From Leguminivora glycinivorella (taxonomy: Eukaryota > Arthropoda > Insecta > Lepidoptera > Tortricidae): DNA of 64,000 bases. The position numbers and the translations under genes are program-made. Below are positions 43,944 to 54,404 of this stretch, piece after piece; position 1 is the first letter of the stretch; every line of letters starts with the position of its first letter. The notes beneath the pieces were generated by a model, which worked only from the letters and a program-made list of their open reading frames with translations, did no database searches and was not told where the DNA came from. Location: positions 1,567,501 to 1,631,500 of the forward strand of contig NC_062990.1 in NCBI RefSeq assembly GCF_023078275.1, written 5' to 3'.

Positions 43944-44165
43944 ATGTATAAAATAGGCCCTTGCGGCATTGTACCAAGGATACTGGCGACATTTCCTCGC
44001 TGTATCGCAATGCTGATACGTTGTGCGAGGAAGTCGCCAGCTCTTCTGTCACCACCCAGTTACCTCAACCAGACGCTTCGCGATTTCTGTGAACAACTTG
44101 TTCGCGCTGATAACTTAAATTGTTGTAATAATTGTAATAAATAAATAATAAATAAATAAATAATA
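43944..44165 (-). pseudogene. LINE ORF C-terminus (AIQRGNAAS family), decayed
   Basis: The minus strand resembles 46186-46422 (ETLGPW...RL.D.TGDPRA...QRI.LAIQRGNAASI.GTMPQ) but has frameshifts; ATACAGCGAGGAAATGTCGCCAG-like sequence is visible near 44000. A (TAAA)n tract lies on its far side. Confidence 0.5.
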
Positions 44166-44263
44166 AATACCCCATGGATCTGGCTTTCTACGCCAAAAGG
44201 TACAAAAAGGTATTCTTTGCCTTGACTTTTGTATTTATTACGTTACAACTATTTAATTTCTAA

Positions 44264-44520
44264 CGATCGGTCTGACCTAGTCGGTAGTGACGCTGCCTGC
44301 TAAGCCGATGGTCCCGGGTTCGAATCCCAGTAAGGGCTTTTATTTGTGTGATGAACACAGATACTTCCTGAGTCATGGATGTTTTCTATGTATATAAGTA
44401 TTTGTATATTATATATATCGTTGTCTAAATACCCACAACACACGCCTTCTTGAGCATTACTACTCGTATGGGACTCGGTCAATTTGCGTGAGTAATAATG
44501 TCCTAATAATGATTTATTTA
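44264..44520 (+). mobile_element. GACCGGTCTGG-family SINE
   Basis: GATCGGTCTGACCTAGTCGG, GGGTTCGAATCCCAGTAAGG and the body to AATGTCCTAATAATGATTTATT. Confidence 0.75.
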
Positions 44521-44574
44521 AGTATTTTATTTATTTAATTAATTACTTAAAGTTTATTGATGTAGAGATGGGTT

Positions 44575-45005
44575 AAATTGTGGCGTAGGCGAGAGGCTGG
44601 CAACCTGTCACTGCAATGTCACAGTTTCGTTTTCTTTCAACCCCTTTGTACGAGCCGTACACCTTAGATGATATGATTCTTGATGGTTGATTGTAGTCTT
44701 GATAGAATCACTGATTTTGATACAGTTATAAATTTATTGATAACCAAGGTATATTGAGTACTAGCTAGGAGCACGTATAAACGTAAACTAATGCATAAAT
44801 CGATGTATGGCGTAATCGCAAATACAGCAATTAAAATAAAGTCATAATTATATTAATTTTAATGCTGACGCGAGAAATGTGCGATGCTTGCATTGTACAC
44901 CCTTATTTGCCAAGAGTGGCACTGAATCTTTAGTAGTTTCATGTCTTCTGCCTACCCCTTTATGGGATACAGGCGTGATTGTATGTATGTATGTATGTAT
45001 AGATG
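44575..45005 (-). repeat. Two family R1 fragments
   Basis: 44575-44650 (GGGTTAAATTGTGGCGTAGG...TTTCAACCCC) and 44905-45005 (CTTATTTGCCAAGAGTGGCAC...CTTTATGGGATAC then (GTAT)n) are the two halves of one minus-strand copy. They are separated by about 250 bp of unassigned DNA, probably an insertion. Confidence 0.6.
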
Positions 45006-45270
45006 TAGAGGACTTCGCCTTCTTAGTCATATAATAATTTAGACACATCTATCGCGACCCGGGACGTAGTTGAAGGGCATACAGGATTTTTTAAAGTCAA
45101 TTCTAAAATAAATAACTAATTTCAGGTAGGGTAGGAAGGACTTAGGAGTCACCTCGTGCCTGAAAAATATTGTTTTCTTTATTATTTATGATTTCTTTAG
45201 TTGGAAAGAATTATTTTTGGATAATAGGATTATTTATCTGCGATAAAAAATTCGTCTAAATATACAAAAC

Positions 45271-45512
45271 TAGCTTTTACCCGCGGCTTCGCTCGCTATA
45301 AATTCGAAAATTTCTGAATGCTCCATACAAAATTCCACCCCCAATTTTAGGGAAGTGGGGGGGTTATTCAGACACAAAAAGTATCCTATGTCATTCTCCA
45401 TCCCTTCTACTATCTCCGCATAAAAATCACGTAAATTCGTCGCTCCGTTTTGCCGTGACGGACAAACAGACACACACACTTTCCCATTTATAATATTATA
45501 TAGTAAATATGG
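45271..45512 (-). mobile_element. Lep1-like element
   Basis: ACTAGCTTTTACCCGCGGCTTCGCTCGC, CCACCCCCAATTTTAGGGAA, GACACAAAAAGTATCC and TCCCATTTATAATATTATA: a complete minus-strand copy. Confidence 0.7.
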
Positions 45513-45604
45513 ATCACGCCTTCGTTAATATAAAAATAAGAATTTTTACTCTATTTTGTGCGTTCAGTTTTTCATCCCCCATTATTTAAAAATAGCTGCA
45601 ATGA

Positions 45605-46013
45605 AAAACATGCTAATCCTATAAGGCCTTTACCCTTCGGGTGGAAGGTCAGATGGCAGTCGCTTTCTTCAAAACTAGTGTATAGACCAAAACCTGGGAT
45701 TCGTTGCAAAAGCTCCTATGCTCTCATGAACCGTGGCCAAAATGCCAGGACAGCCCGGGCAGCGTTTTCACATCCGATCCGATATCGGATGTAAGAAAGA
45801 TGTCAACGATGGCGCCTCTAATATACAAAATATCTTGTGAAAACGCTCTAATGGGAAAGCATCGTGGGGAAACCGGACTAATCCCAATAAGGCCTAGTTA
45901 CCCTTCGGGTAGGAAGGTCAAATGGCAGTCGCTTTCGTAAAAACTAGTGTCTACGTCAAATCCTGGGATTAGTTGCCAAAGCGGATCCCAGGCTCTCATG
46001 AGCCGGATAACTC
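45605..46013 (+). mobile_element. Two SINE fragments with a MITE between
   Basis: 45605-45760 and 45852-46013 are HaSE-like bodies. 45761-45848 is a PIF/Harbinger-type MITE (AGCGTTTTCACATCCGATCC...GTGAAAACGCTC) with TAA only on its right, so its left flank has been rearranged. Confidence 0.65.
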
Positions 46014-46016
46014 TAA

Positions 46017-46766
46017 AAGCGTTTTCACACTATCCGATCCGATATCGGATGTAGGAAGGACGTAAAAGGCAGATGTCAAAAATGGTGCCTCTAAGTCTAC
46101 AGAATTTATTTATTTATTTATTTATTCAAATAATATACAGATAGATAATAATATTCAGATTCTCAAGCGCCGCAAATACTCGTCCTTGCTTAAGGACTAC
46201 GAGTTTGCGGCGCTTGCTATGGAGACACTGGGTCCTTGGTCGGCCGACATGAAATCCTTTGTGGGAGCTCTGTCGGCTCGGCTTATCGACTCTACTGGAG
46301 ACCCTAGAGCTGACGCGTATTTCTCGCAACGTATCGCACTGGCGATACAGCGAGGAAATGCCGCCAGCATAATGGGCACCATGCCGCAGGCGGATTTGTT
46401 AGATGGTTTTTTCTTTTTATAATTGGGTTCTTTTATTTTTATTATTATTTTATAATTATTTCTTTAGTATTATTTATTATAAGCTTATGTTTAAGTAGTG
46501 ATTTAGTTATAATTTTGTTTTATTTTATTTGTAAGATTTTAATTTAAGTGTTTTTATATGTTTTAATGGTTATTAATAAATAGTAAATCAACTTTGGATA
46601 ATAACAGCTTACATCTTACAAATAGAATATCTTTATTTAGAAATATCTTGTCTCCTAATAATATAAATACATGTGGATACAAGAACATTATTTTAAATAT
46701 ATTGCTCCACAAAACTAATATTGCTCCACAACATCCGATATCAGATCGGATAATGTGAAAACGCTC
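46017..46766. mobile_element. PIF/Harbinger-type element carrying a LINE end
   Basis: Ends AAGCGTTTTCACACTATCCG and the inverse of GAGCGTTTTCACATTATCCG are flanked by TAA (46014-46016, 46767-46769). The interior contains a LINE C-terminal frame (46140-46430) with its AT-rich tail. Confidence 0.7.
46140..46430 (+). pseudogene. LINE ORF C-terminus (AIQRGNAAS family)
   Basis: An open frame reads ALAMETLGPWSADMKSFVG, LSARLIDSTGDPRADAYFSQ, IALAIQRGNAASIMGTMPQ and a stop at 46420. The same C-terminal signature occurs decayed at 43944(-), 49101(-) and 56395(+). I know it as the end of a lepidopteran non-LTR retrotransposon but do not assign a clade. The start is truncated. Confidence 0.65.
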
Positions 46767-46769
46767 TAA

Positions 46770-47189
46770 GAAGAGTAGGTACTTATTCAAAAAATTGAGT
46801 CCCGAAAATTGTACTTGTCACTTATTTTGCGCGTTGTTGTGGCATTCCAATACAATACGAAATGATTGCGTACCAAAATAGACAGGTACTGAAATAGTTC
46901 TTGGTACAAAGTGTCGAAATATGTATACACGACTTTATTGCTCTTAATTTTAATTTTGTAGTTAGGTTAGGTTATTGCTGTTCATTTCCCGTGGTCTCGC
47001 TACCGTGTGACATATATTGTTCTGATCTCGTGGTAAGCTACTGGTCACCCAACAGATCAGAACTTTTTAAAATGGATAAAAGTTTGACGAAAGCCCGAAG
47101 TACGTAGGTGGAGAATTGGCTTCGCATAATAAAGAGAGCTGTGCCCACGCTTTTAAAGCTTATAACTTTTTAGTTATTATAAAATAACT
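46770..47189. other. No feature recognised
   Basis: 46943-46975 is a tail of the repeat family at 13278. The rest shows nothing. Confidence 0.4.
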
Positions 47190-47191
47190 AA

Positions 47192-47748
47192 CGTTTGCTC
47201 GCGGCTTCCGTCGGGGTAATTTCGAAAATTGAAAACTCCATTACACACTTCCACCCTTAAACAAAGGATACTATAGACTAGACAGCCAAATAATAATACC
47301 ACTACCGAACGAGATGGTCACATACAAATTATAATAAGAGTGACAGAGAGCAAAATGTTATTTTTTGTCTTTGTCATAGTTTCACTTTTCCGCCGTTGCC
47401 ACAAACGAGTTTGTGGCAAACAATAAGGACGTGGCTTGTCAAGCTTATTATCTGCCCAAATTACGTAGGTTGTTTATGGTAAACTGTCAGCCATTTTTAA
47501 AGTGATTCTTAAATTCGCTCCATTATTCTATATCTGTCCCTTACGGGTGTACGCTTGCGTCAAGTCTACAGTATCCTTCGTCTGAGCTTCCACCCATTTT
47601 AGGGAAGTCGGTGTTAGAAAAAGACAAAAAGTAGTCTTTGTCACTCTCCATCCCTTCAACTATCTCGACTGAAAAAATCACGTCAATTCGTAGATCCGTT
47701 TTTCCAAGAATAGACACACACTTCCCCATTTATAATATTAGTATGGAT
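47192..47748 (-). mobile_element. Lep1-like element, interrupted
   Basis: Lep1 blocks at about 47192-47270 (TTGCTCGCGGCTTCC, CCACCCTTAAACAAAGG) and 47540-47748 (CCACCCATTTTAGGGAAGTC to CCATTTATAATATTAGTATGG) flank about 270 bp of foreign DNA containing a CACAAACGAGTTTGTGGCAAAC palindrome. Confidence 0.6.
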
Positions 47749-47834
47749 AAAGATGGATTAAATACGAGTATAATAATCTCAATGTTTCTGTAATCTCAAT
47801 CTTCTGTCTATTTATTTTCTAAAATATTATTGTT

Positions 47835-48012
47835 GTATGAATATTGTTTTTAAAACCAAATCTTGACGTGTAAAATGGCTTTACAAATAAATGAGTATGA
47901 GTATGAGTATGAGTATGAGTATAGGGAGTTTTTGACGACCGGTTTGGCCTAGGCCTGCTAAGCCAATGGTCCTGGGTTCGAATACCAGTAAGGCCATTTA
48001 TTTGTGTGATGA
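47835..48012 (+). mobile_element. LINE tail and SINE fragment
   Basis: 47835-47922 is a LINE tail ending in (GAGTAT)n. 47936-48012 is a GACCGGTTTGG SINE head lacking part of its D arm region. Confidence 0.6.
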
Positions 48013-48104
48013 AATGAATTAAACATACACGACATCACTCATATACTTATTTTGGATTACTATGTTAGTCATAAAATAGTCTTTAATTTTGACGGGACCT
48101 CTAT

Positions 48105-48330
48105 TTGACAACCGGTCTGGCTCAGTCGGCAGTGACCCTGTCTGCTAAACCGCGGTCCTGGGTTTCGAATCCCGGTAAGGCCATTTATTTGTGTGATGAG
48201 CATGTATGTATTTATCTATTTAAGTATGTATATCGTCGCTTAGCACCCATAGTACAAGCTTTGCTTTGTTTAGGGCTAAGTTGATCTTGTAAGGTGTCCC
48301 CAATATTTATTTATTTGTTTATTTATTTGG
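48105..48330 (+). mobile_element. GACCGGTCTGG-family SINE
   Basis: CAACCGGTCTGGCTCAGTCGG...GGTAAGGCC, TATCGTCGCTTAGCACCCAT and TTGTAAGGTGTCCCC(AA)TATTTATTTATTTG. This subfamily matches the SINE split at 5398/7282. Confidence 0.8.
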
Positions 48331-48504
48331 AGCACAATGGGGTAACAATGCGACCCTTAGTAACTGTGAGTGAAAACAATGACACCCTAAACGATAGTTT
48401 GCATAATTTTTCATTGTTTCAGATAAATCTCTAGAAAATATCTTGCTTATTAAGGACTTTTTAATGTACAGCCGCAATTAGTATCCACAAATTTACATAC
48501 ATTA

Positions 48505-48722
48505 TATATACATACATATAATCACGCCTGTATCCCATAAAGAGGTAGGCAGAGCACATGAACTACTAAGTTTCAGTGCCACTTTTGGCAAAAAGGGGTT
48601 GAAAGACATCCAAATTGTGACATTGCAGTGACAGGTTGGCAACCTACGCCACAATTTAATCCATATCCCACAGTCGACTTCTACGACACCCACGGGAAGA
48701 AAGGGGGTGGTGAAATTCTTAA
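48505..48722 (+). repeat. Dispersed repeat (family R1), best copy
   Basis: ATAATCACGCCTGTATCCCA, AAGTTTCAGTGCCAC, CATTGCAGTGACAGGTTGGC, CCCACAGTCGACTTCTACGA and GGGGGTGGTGAAATTCTTAA in order. No coding frame. Confidence 0.7.
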
Positions 48723-49100
48723 CCCAAACACAAATTTATGATGAATTTATGTCATAAATTTCTTTTTAGTATTAAATAAATAAAATAAACACCGTGAAAA
48801 CCCCGACCATTTAATATGTTAACCCCACTTGACCTAATCCCGGTTTTCCTCTGTTTCCCGTGAGGAAAATATAGCACAAAAATCGCTTTTACGAAATCGT
48901 CTGGAAATATGAATGCCCTTGGCCGATCACTTGGAAGTTATGTAGGTTCGAATCTCGGTCTAGGGATTGAACACCGGATTTCAAATCAGCCGGATCCTGG
49001 TCGGATTTTGCTCGTGCTCCGGTCGAAAATGGGAAATAGGGATGTCAAAGATAAATTCATGACAGATTTTTTAATAACACTTAAATAAAAATAACAAATA
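48723..49100. other. No feature recognised
   Basis: A tRNA T-arm-like TAGGTTCGAATCTCGGTC lies at about 48943; otherwise nothing. Confidence 0.35.
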
Positions 49101-49420
49101 TTATAAACTAGGCAAAGAAAAAAAAAAAACAAAAAATCTAAGTCTTAACAAGGCCCCTGAGGCATAGTGCTCAAAATGCTGGCAGCATTTCCTCGCTGAA
49201 TCGCAATACTTAATACATTGTGCGAGGAAGCTGCCAGCTCCTTTTTCCCCCGTAATCTCAGTCAGCCGCTTCGACAAGTCCTTGTATAAAATCTGGGCGC
49301 CCGGGCCCCACGGACCGAGGGTCTCGACGCCAAAAGCAACAACAGATTTTTTTAGTTCTATGTTAATTTTTGTTGACCATATATTTACAATCATGTAAAA
49401 CTTGTCAATAAATGTAATGA
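49101..49420 (-). pseudogene. LINE ORF C-terminus (AIQRGNAAS family), frameshifted
   Basis: The minus strand reads VVAFGVETLGPWGPGAQIL, KDLSKRLTEITGEKGAGSF, then after a frameshift IAIQRGNAASILSTMPQGPC and a stop. A likely LINE start lies beyond. Confidence 0.6.
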
Positions 49421-49501
49421 AATGTAAATCAAAGACTTGTTGTATCTTATAACAAAAAAAAAACGCTATTCTTACAATTTTTTCAACACTTAGTTCCTTA
49501 A

Positions 49502-49625
49502 TATTGTCTTCGGTTACCGCGATAGTTACTCATGAAATAAAACTATGGAAACGGATTAAATCGCGTATAATGAATTTAAAATACATCCCGACGTTTCGAA
49601 CTCTTTACAGCGTTCGTGGTGAACG
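49502..49625 (+). mobile_element. Foldback-family fragment (unfolded)
   Basis: AATATTGTCTTCGGTTACCG...TACATCCCGACGTTTCGAAC, CTTTACAGCGTTCGTGGT: one arm plus the loop sequence of the 43001 and 57881 family, without the return arm. Confidence 0.65.
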
Positions 49626-49649
49626 GGTGACTGATAAGTATTAATTTAT

Positions 49650-49740
49650 TTGATCTATATTGCACAAATAAAAGACAACTGTTCAAAAGACGGACTTAAT
49701 CCTATAAGGCATTCTATACCAGTCAACATTCGGGCAAATC
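49650..49740 (-). mobile_element. LINE 3' tail
   Basis: Inverse of the 19868 tail: TATTGCACAAATAAAAG, GACGGACTTAATCC, GGCATTCTATACCAG. Confidence 0.5.
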
Positions 49741-49795
49741 AGAGAAATGGTAGGCGGTCCAACATTGAATTAAGTACATCATAGTACTTGGCTCA

Positions 49796-50226
49796 TGGGA
49801 GCCTGGGGTCCGCTTTGACAACTAATCCCAAGATTTGGCGTAGGCACTAGTTTTTATGAAAGCGACTGCCATCTGACCTTCCAACCCGAAGGGTAAACTA
49901 GACCTAGTTGGAATTAGTCCGGTTTCCTCACGTTGGTTTTCTTCACCGAAAAACGTCTGGCAAATCGTCACTACTTTTAAAAAAACTTGTATCTTCGTCT
50001 GTCAATGAAAAGAAAATAATAGTAAGTATGTATGGAATGCATATAGACTTACTGCGTTTAAACTTTGAGGAACAGCGTGAGATACGAGATTTTTTAAAAG
50101 TAGTGACGAAATATCAAATGACATTTCGCACATAAATTCCGAAAAACTCATTAGTGCGAGTCGGGGTTCGAACCCGCGACCTCCGGAATGAAAGTCGCAC
50201 GTACTTACCGCTAAGCTACCAGCGCT
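49796..50226 (-). mobile_element. HaSE-like SINE interrupted by a MITE
   Basis: A complete minus-strand SINE (head at 50226, tail near 49796) is split by a 143-bp MITE at 49966-50108 with ends CGTCACTACTTTTAAAAAA and the inverse. AAAT duplications are at 49962-49965 and 50109-50112. Confidence 0.8.
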
Positions 50227-50702
50227 TTTTAATTAAATTAACATTGAATTAAGTACATTAAAAATAAAATGATTAGGCGGACCGTACACCTGTTTGCCAC
50301 CGACGGGGTATAATTTTTTTTTTATCACACATCATCTAAAACGTATAACATGTAACATAAAACATTATGGTGTCTTTTTTTACCGGATCCGGTAGCTCCT
50401 AAAATTTGCCGAATCCACCCGGATTGCCGGATCTTCGGACCGGATTGCAATCCCTAACTTATCCGTTACAGGAAAAAGTGCCAATAAGTTTGTCAAAATG
50501 GGCTTTTATGAAAATGTGGTTATGATAATAAAGCCACGAGGCCAATCCGAGTGTGTTCTTAGAAAAACGTGAAGGCCTGAGTTAGTTTTTACGCAACTAA
50601 GGGAACAAATCAAATTATTTTTAACAAATTAATATTTTGACTTGTTTTTTAAGTAATCACATTACTACCTATATGTATATAAATTAAAAATCTAATTAAG
50701 TT
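50227..50702. other. Mostly unassigned
   Basis: 50264-50312 is a start fragment of the TACTACGTCGGTGG family (minus). 50375-50460 has CCGGATCC-type palindromes. Nothing else. Confidence 0.4.
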
Positions 50703-50868
50703 GTCATATATTAAAGAAAAAATGTCGGACACCACCAGTGGAGAAGGCCGGATTCGAACCGCAGTCTTTAGCATTCCGGGCTAACGCCATGAACCCCTAG
50801 GCCACCCCGTCAAATCCGGCCTTCTTCACTGCTGGTGTCCGTAATTTTTTTAAATATATGACATCTTA
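50703..50868. mobile_element. Hairpin enclosing a tRNA-like sequence
   Basis: Arms GTCATATATTAAA...TGTCGGACACCA(CCAGTGGAGAAGGCCGGATT) and the inverse surround, on the minus strand, GACGGGGTGGCCTAGGGG...GCGGTTCGAATCCGGCC, a tRNA-Ser-like box A and box B arrangement. A working tRNA is unlikely because the anticodon loop lacks U33. Confidence 0.6.
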
Positions 50869-51163
50869 TTTCGATTTTTGAGTTAGTTTTTGTTTAAAAT
50901 TCGGCCCTTAACTTTCCTTAAATTCACAAGACTGATTTTTATAATATATGTGTGTTAGAAAATACTGTTAGAAACTGATAAAGTGATAATCGAAATCGCA
51001 AAACAAAAGCCGTTCGTAGGGCCGTAGCTTGAGAAAATATAGGTTAGAAAGATTTGCAGGCGTCTGGTAACATTTACGGCCGGCGCAAACGGTTTGGCAA
51101 TGATGATTTATCAATGTCTTAAAGTGTTTTCTAACATTTACATAAAAATCAGCCTAGTTGAGT
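50869..51163. other. No feature recognised
   Basis: No frame, repeat or element ends seen. Confidence 0.4.
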
Positions 51164-51955
51164 CGTCGGCAACCCGAACCCTTCTTGGAACTTGTACACT
51201 CCTTTTTGCATACACACTTTATAGGGCACTAGGCTTGTGCCGTTTCGTTCGTTGATCGGAACGCTCCGATCTCGTTCAATCGCTCCCATGAACTAGTTCG
51301 CTCTTTTAGGTCTTTTGCTCATTTAGTTCAGTCAGACCAGCGATCACTGCGGTCGGAAAGATCAGAACGAATGGGACCGAATAGTGTCAAAATTATACGA
51401 ATAGTCCACAGATAGTAACATTCCGGGCCGAAAGGTTGTAAGTAACCTAAGTTTAATATGAAAACTTGACTTTTTTTGTTGCTCTGCTAAGTAGCTCTCG
51501 CTCTCGGTCGGCGCAGTCACACATTCGCTCTCGATCCAAACCGCTCGCGCTCGCCGATCCTATACTGAACTAAATGAGCAAAGACCGATTCTCAGACCAC
51601 GGAAAGATTCAGTTCATTTCGGTCATTGATGGGATTTTATTCCTAACAGTTCATAGTTCGTGAACGACACAAGCCTATAGGGCACTGGTCTCAAAAAAGA
51701 CGACCCTGTATGACTATCTTTTTGTATTTTTTTCCTGTACAGAATTTTTAGGACTACAGGATGGCGATGAGGTTTGAACTCACGATTTTTTTGAGTCTTG
51801 CCCGTTAAAGGGTTAACACAGCAAAAGGGAGTTTACAAGTTTCTAATGGGGTGGCAACGTGCATGTGACACTCTTTGAGTTGCAGGCGTCCATAGGTTAC
51901 GGTGACCGCTTTTCATCAGGCGGACCGTATGCTTGTTTGTCACCGACGTAGTATA
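51164..51955 (-). repeat. LINE-like repeat split by nested insertions
   Basis: The halves 51164-51205 and 51818-51955 make one copy of the TACTACGTCGGTGG family. Between them lies an insertion with a 'GATGAGGTTTGAACTCACGA' tRNA-like tail, itself split by the hAT-type MITE at 51230-51677. Confidence 0.65.
51230..51677. mobile_element. hAT-type MITE (448 bp)
   Basis: Inverted ends TAGGCTTGTG(C/T)CGTT and exact 8-bp duplications TAGGGCAC at 51222-51229 and 51678-51685. The interior has many GATCGG/TCGTTC and GAACTA motifs. No transposase. Confidence 0.8.
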
Positions 51956-52317
51956 AAAAAAGTATAAAAAAGTATAGGTAATTAAAAAAAGTGATTGGCA
52001 TGGTTTCTTTTTTGGTAGATAGCTGAAAAATTACCGACGGAGCGAATTAGAAAATGCAAACATTAAATATGTTTTCACCACACCAACTGATAAAGGCTTT
52101 CTTTGCTATTCGAAAACAGATAGCAAAATTGCATTTTATCTACAAGAGTGCAAAGTAATTTCATACAAATTTTAACTTGATGTCTAAAGCTGGGTGTTGG
52201 AATTCACGTATAAATGATGAATTTGAATCATAAACGTTAAATAAATTGATTTTTTTTATTTATTTTGATGTTTTACAGTTCATATTTTCATAGTCTTGGT
52301 ATGGTGAAAAATTTTGT
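51956..52317. other. No feature recognised
   Basis: AT-rich DNA. Confidence 0.4.
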
Positions 52318-52495
52318 GTTTCACTCGGTGGCAAAGTCTGTTTAACCTTCGTGCCTTGATACCCTCGCAACGCTCAAGATTCCATTTTTTGAACCACTCG
52401 CTATGCTCGCGGTTCAATATTGGAATCTTTCGCTTGCTCAGGTATCAATATTGGCACGTGCGGTTAAACAACTACTTTGCCCCCTTGTAAAACAA
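52318..52495. mobile_element. Foldback MITE (GGTTAAAC/TTGATACC)
   Basis: Imperfect inverse arms TTTCACTCGGTGGCAAAGT, TTTAACC, TTGATACC(CTCGC) and GGAATC return as GGTATCAA, GGTTAAA and ACTTTGCCCCC. Confidence 0.55.
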
Positions 52496-52671
52496 ATAAC
52501 TATTAATTCTTGAGAAAATTAGAAAGATCTGGCGGCTCTGGGTTCACTTGTTCATGTCCTTCTTCATCAATTGGTCAATGGAATTTCAGCAAACGTGAGT
52601 TCTGAAAACAACCTTTTCAGACCTCTAGTTTTAAGTTTTACAGGCTTCCAAATCATGAGTTGTACATACAT

Positions 52672-52975
52672 ACATACATACAATCACGCCTGTATCCCAT
52701 GAAGGGGTAAGCAGAGCACATGAAACTACTCAAGTTTCAGTGCCATGAGTTGTGTAAGTCTCCAAACTATTACAAAAGTCAACTTTGGGTTGGTAACTAG
52801 GACAATACAATACAACTGTACCTACTTCTAGTAAAAATTATATAATTAAACGTGACACCAAGGATAATTTACATTAGGATTTACAATCTTCACACTCGTC
52901 GTTTGTCGCTCCATTTTGCCGTGAAAGACGGACAAACAAACAGACACACACTTTCCGTTTATAATATTCTCCCGA
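52672..52975. repeat. Family R1 and Lep1 fragments
   Basis: 52672-52748 is an R1 start ((ACAT)n, ATCACGCCTGTATCCCATGA). 52890-52972 is a minus-strand Lep1 end (CGCTCCATTTTGCCGTGAAA to GTTTATAATATT). Confidence 0.55.
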
Positions 52976-53213
52976 CGACCGGTCTGGCCTAGCGCGTAGT
53001 GACCCTGCCTGCTACGCCGCGGTCCCGGGTTCGAATCCCGGTAAGGGCATTTATTTGTGTGATGAGTGTGATATTTGTTCCTGAGTCATGGATGTTTTCT
53101 ATGTATATAAGTATTTGTATATTATATATATCGTTGTCTGAGTACCTGCAACACAAACCGTCTTGAGCTAACCGTGGGACTCAGTCATCTGTGTAAGAAT
53201 GTCCTATAACAGC
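52976..53213 (+). mobile_element. GACCGGTCTGG-family SINE
   Basis: A full copy from GACGACCGGTCTGGCCTAG to GTGTAAGAATGTCCTATAA, with a TATATATA block. Its normal AT-rich tail is replaced abruptly by LINE coding sequence at about 53213. Confidence 0.8.
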
Positions 53214-53694
53214 CAGGATTATTCACCAGCAACTTGCTCTTCAATACGGCCTTGTGGACCGCGAAGTACCGTACTACAAGTACTTGCCTGCGCCAGTTCT
53301 CGAAAATGGTCGTGCCACGCTCTATTGGGATCGATCTATTATCACTGACAGGACTATTGTAGCCAATAAGCCTGACATTGTGATAATAGATCGACTGCAA
53401 CGCCGGGCAGTGCTCGTTGACATCACCATCCCCCATGATGAGAATCTCGTGAAAGCCGAGAAGGACAAGTCCAGTAAGTACCTAGACTTGGCTCACGAGA
53501 TAACCGCCATGTGGGATGTTGAATCAACGATCATTGTTCCGATAGTCGTTTCAGCGAACGGTCTCATAGCGAAGAGTCTCGATCAACATCTTAAGAGACT
53601 CTCGCTAGGTGGCTGGATCAAGGGCCAGATGCAGAAGGCGGTGATCTTGGACACAGCGCGGATAGTCCGACGGTTCCTCTCTCTGCAGCCCTAA
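53214..53694 (+). pseudogene. Non-LTR retrotransposon C-terminus with REL-endonuclease-like motif
   Basis: The frame is open from the SINE junction to a stop at 53692 (about 160 codons). It contains KPDIVIIDRLQRRAVLVDI, then ENLVKAEKDKSSKYLDLAHE and IVPIVVSANGLIAKSLDQHL. The KPD...VD...K..KY spacing fits the PD-(D/E)XK restriction-like endonuclease found C-terminal to the reverse transcriptase in R2/R4/Dong-type elements. No RT domain precedes it, so the copy is 5'-truncated. A GC-rich then AT-rich 3' UTR follows to about 53875, ending in (AAT)n. Family-level assignment is from memory. Confidence 0.6.
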
Positions 53695-53879
53695 CCACCG
53701 GCAGCTTGGGTCCTGCCCCGCTGCTGGCGGCACCCTAGGTTAGGTTTTTTATAATGTGTTTATATGTATTTTATATTGTTTTGTATGTGTTTTTGTATTT
53801 TACTTTTATATTCATATTATAAACAGCCTAACTTAAGAGGAAAGATGAAGAAAGGAAATAATAATAATAATAGGTATGG

Positions 53880-54404
53880 ATTTTCCTCCATCACAAATCA
53901 GGGATATTATTTATCTCTGCCATGGAATATGATATTAGTAACACATAATATTTTACCTTATATTTGGAGTTTTGCGTCAACCCTTTGTTATATTCGTCTT
54001 TTTGTGTGTGATATTTGAAACTGGCTAGTTATTGATAGAAAGGACTTATTACTTTTTAGTTTATTGGTTTTAGCTTAGTAGCAATAGGAAGGATTAGGAT
54101 TAGGATAGGATTCAAAGAAGTACTTAGGTACTACCGAAATATCTACATACATAATTATTATACAGTGTGTAAATCTTATACGGGCGAGAAACTAAACCAG
54201 ACAGTCATATAATTCATTAGAGTTATCATTAATTAAGAGGTGTTTGTGAGTTAGCTAATTTTCATTTTCACCCATATTATTTTTTTCTAAATTTCCTTAG
54301 CTGCAATGTTCTGTAAATATGGTTGCGATGACAGCCAATGACAAAAACAGTTACGAACTACTGTGGGGAAAAAAACACTGAAATAAATTTTCATTACATT
54401 TTGG
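53880..54404. other. No feature recognised
   Basis: TAGGATTAGGATTAGGATAGGATT near 54087 is a short simple repeat. Nothing else. Confidence 0.4.
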
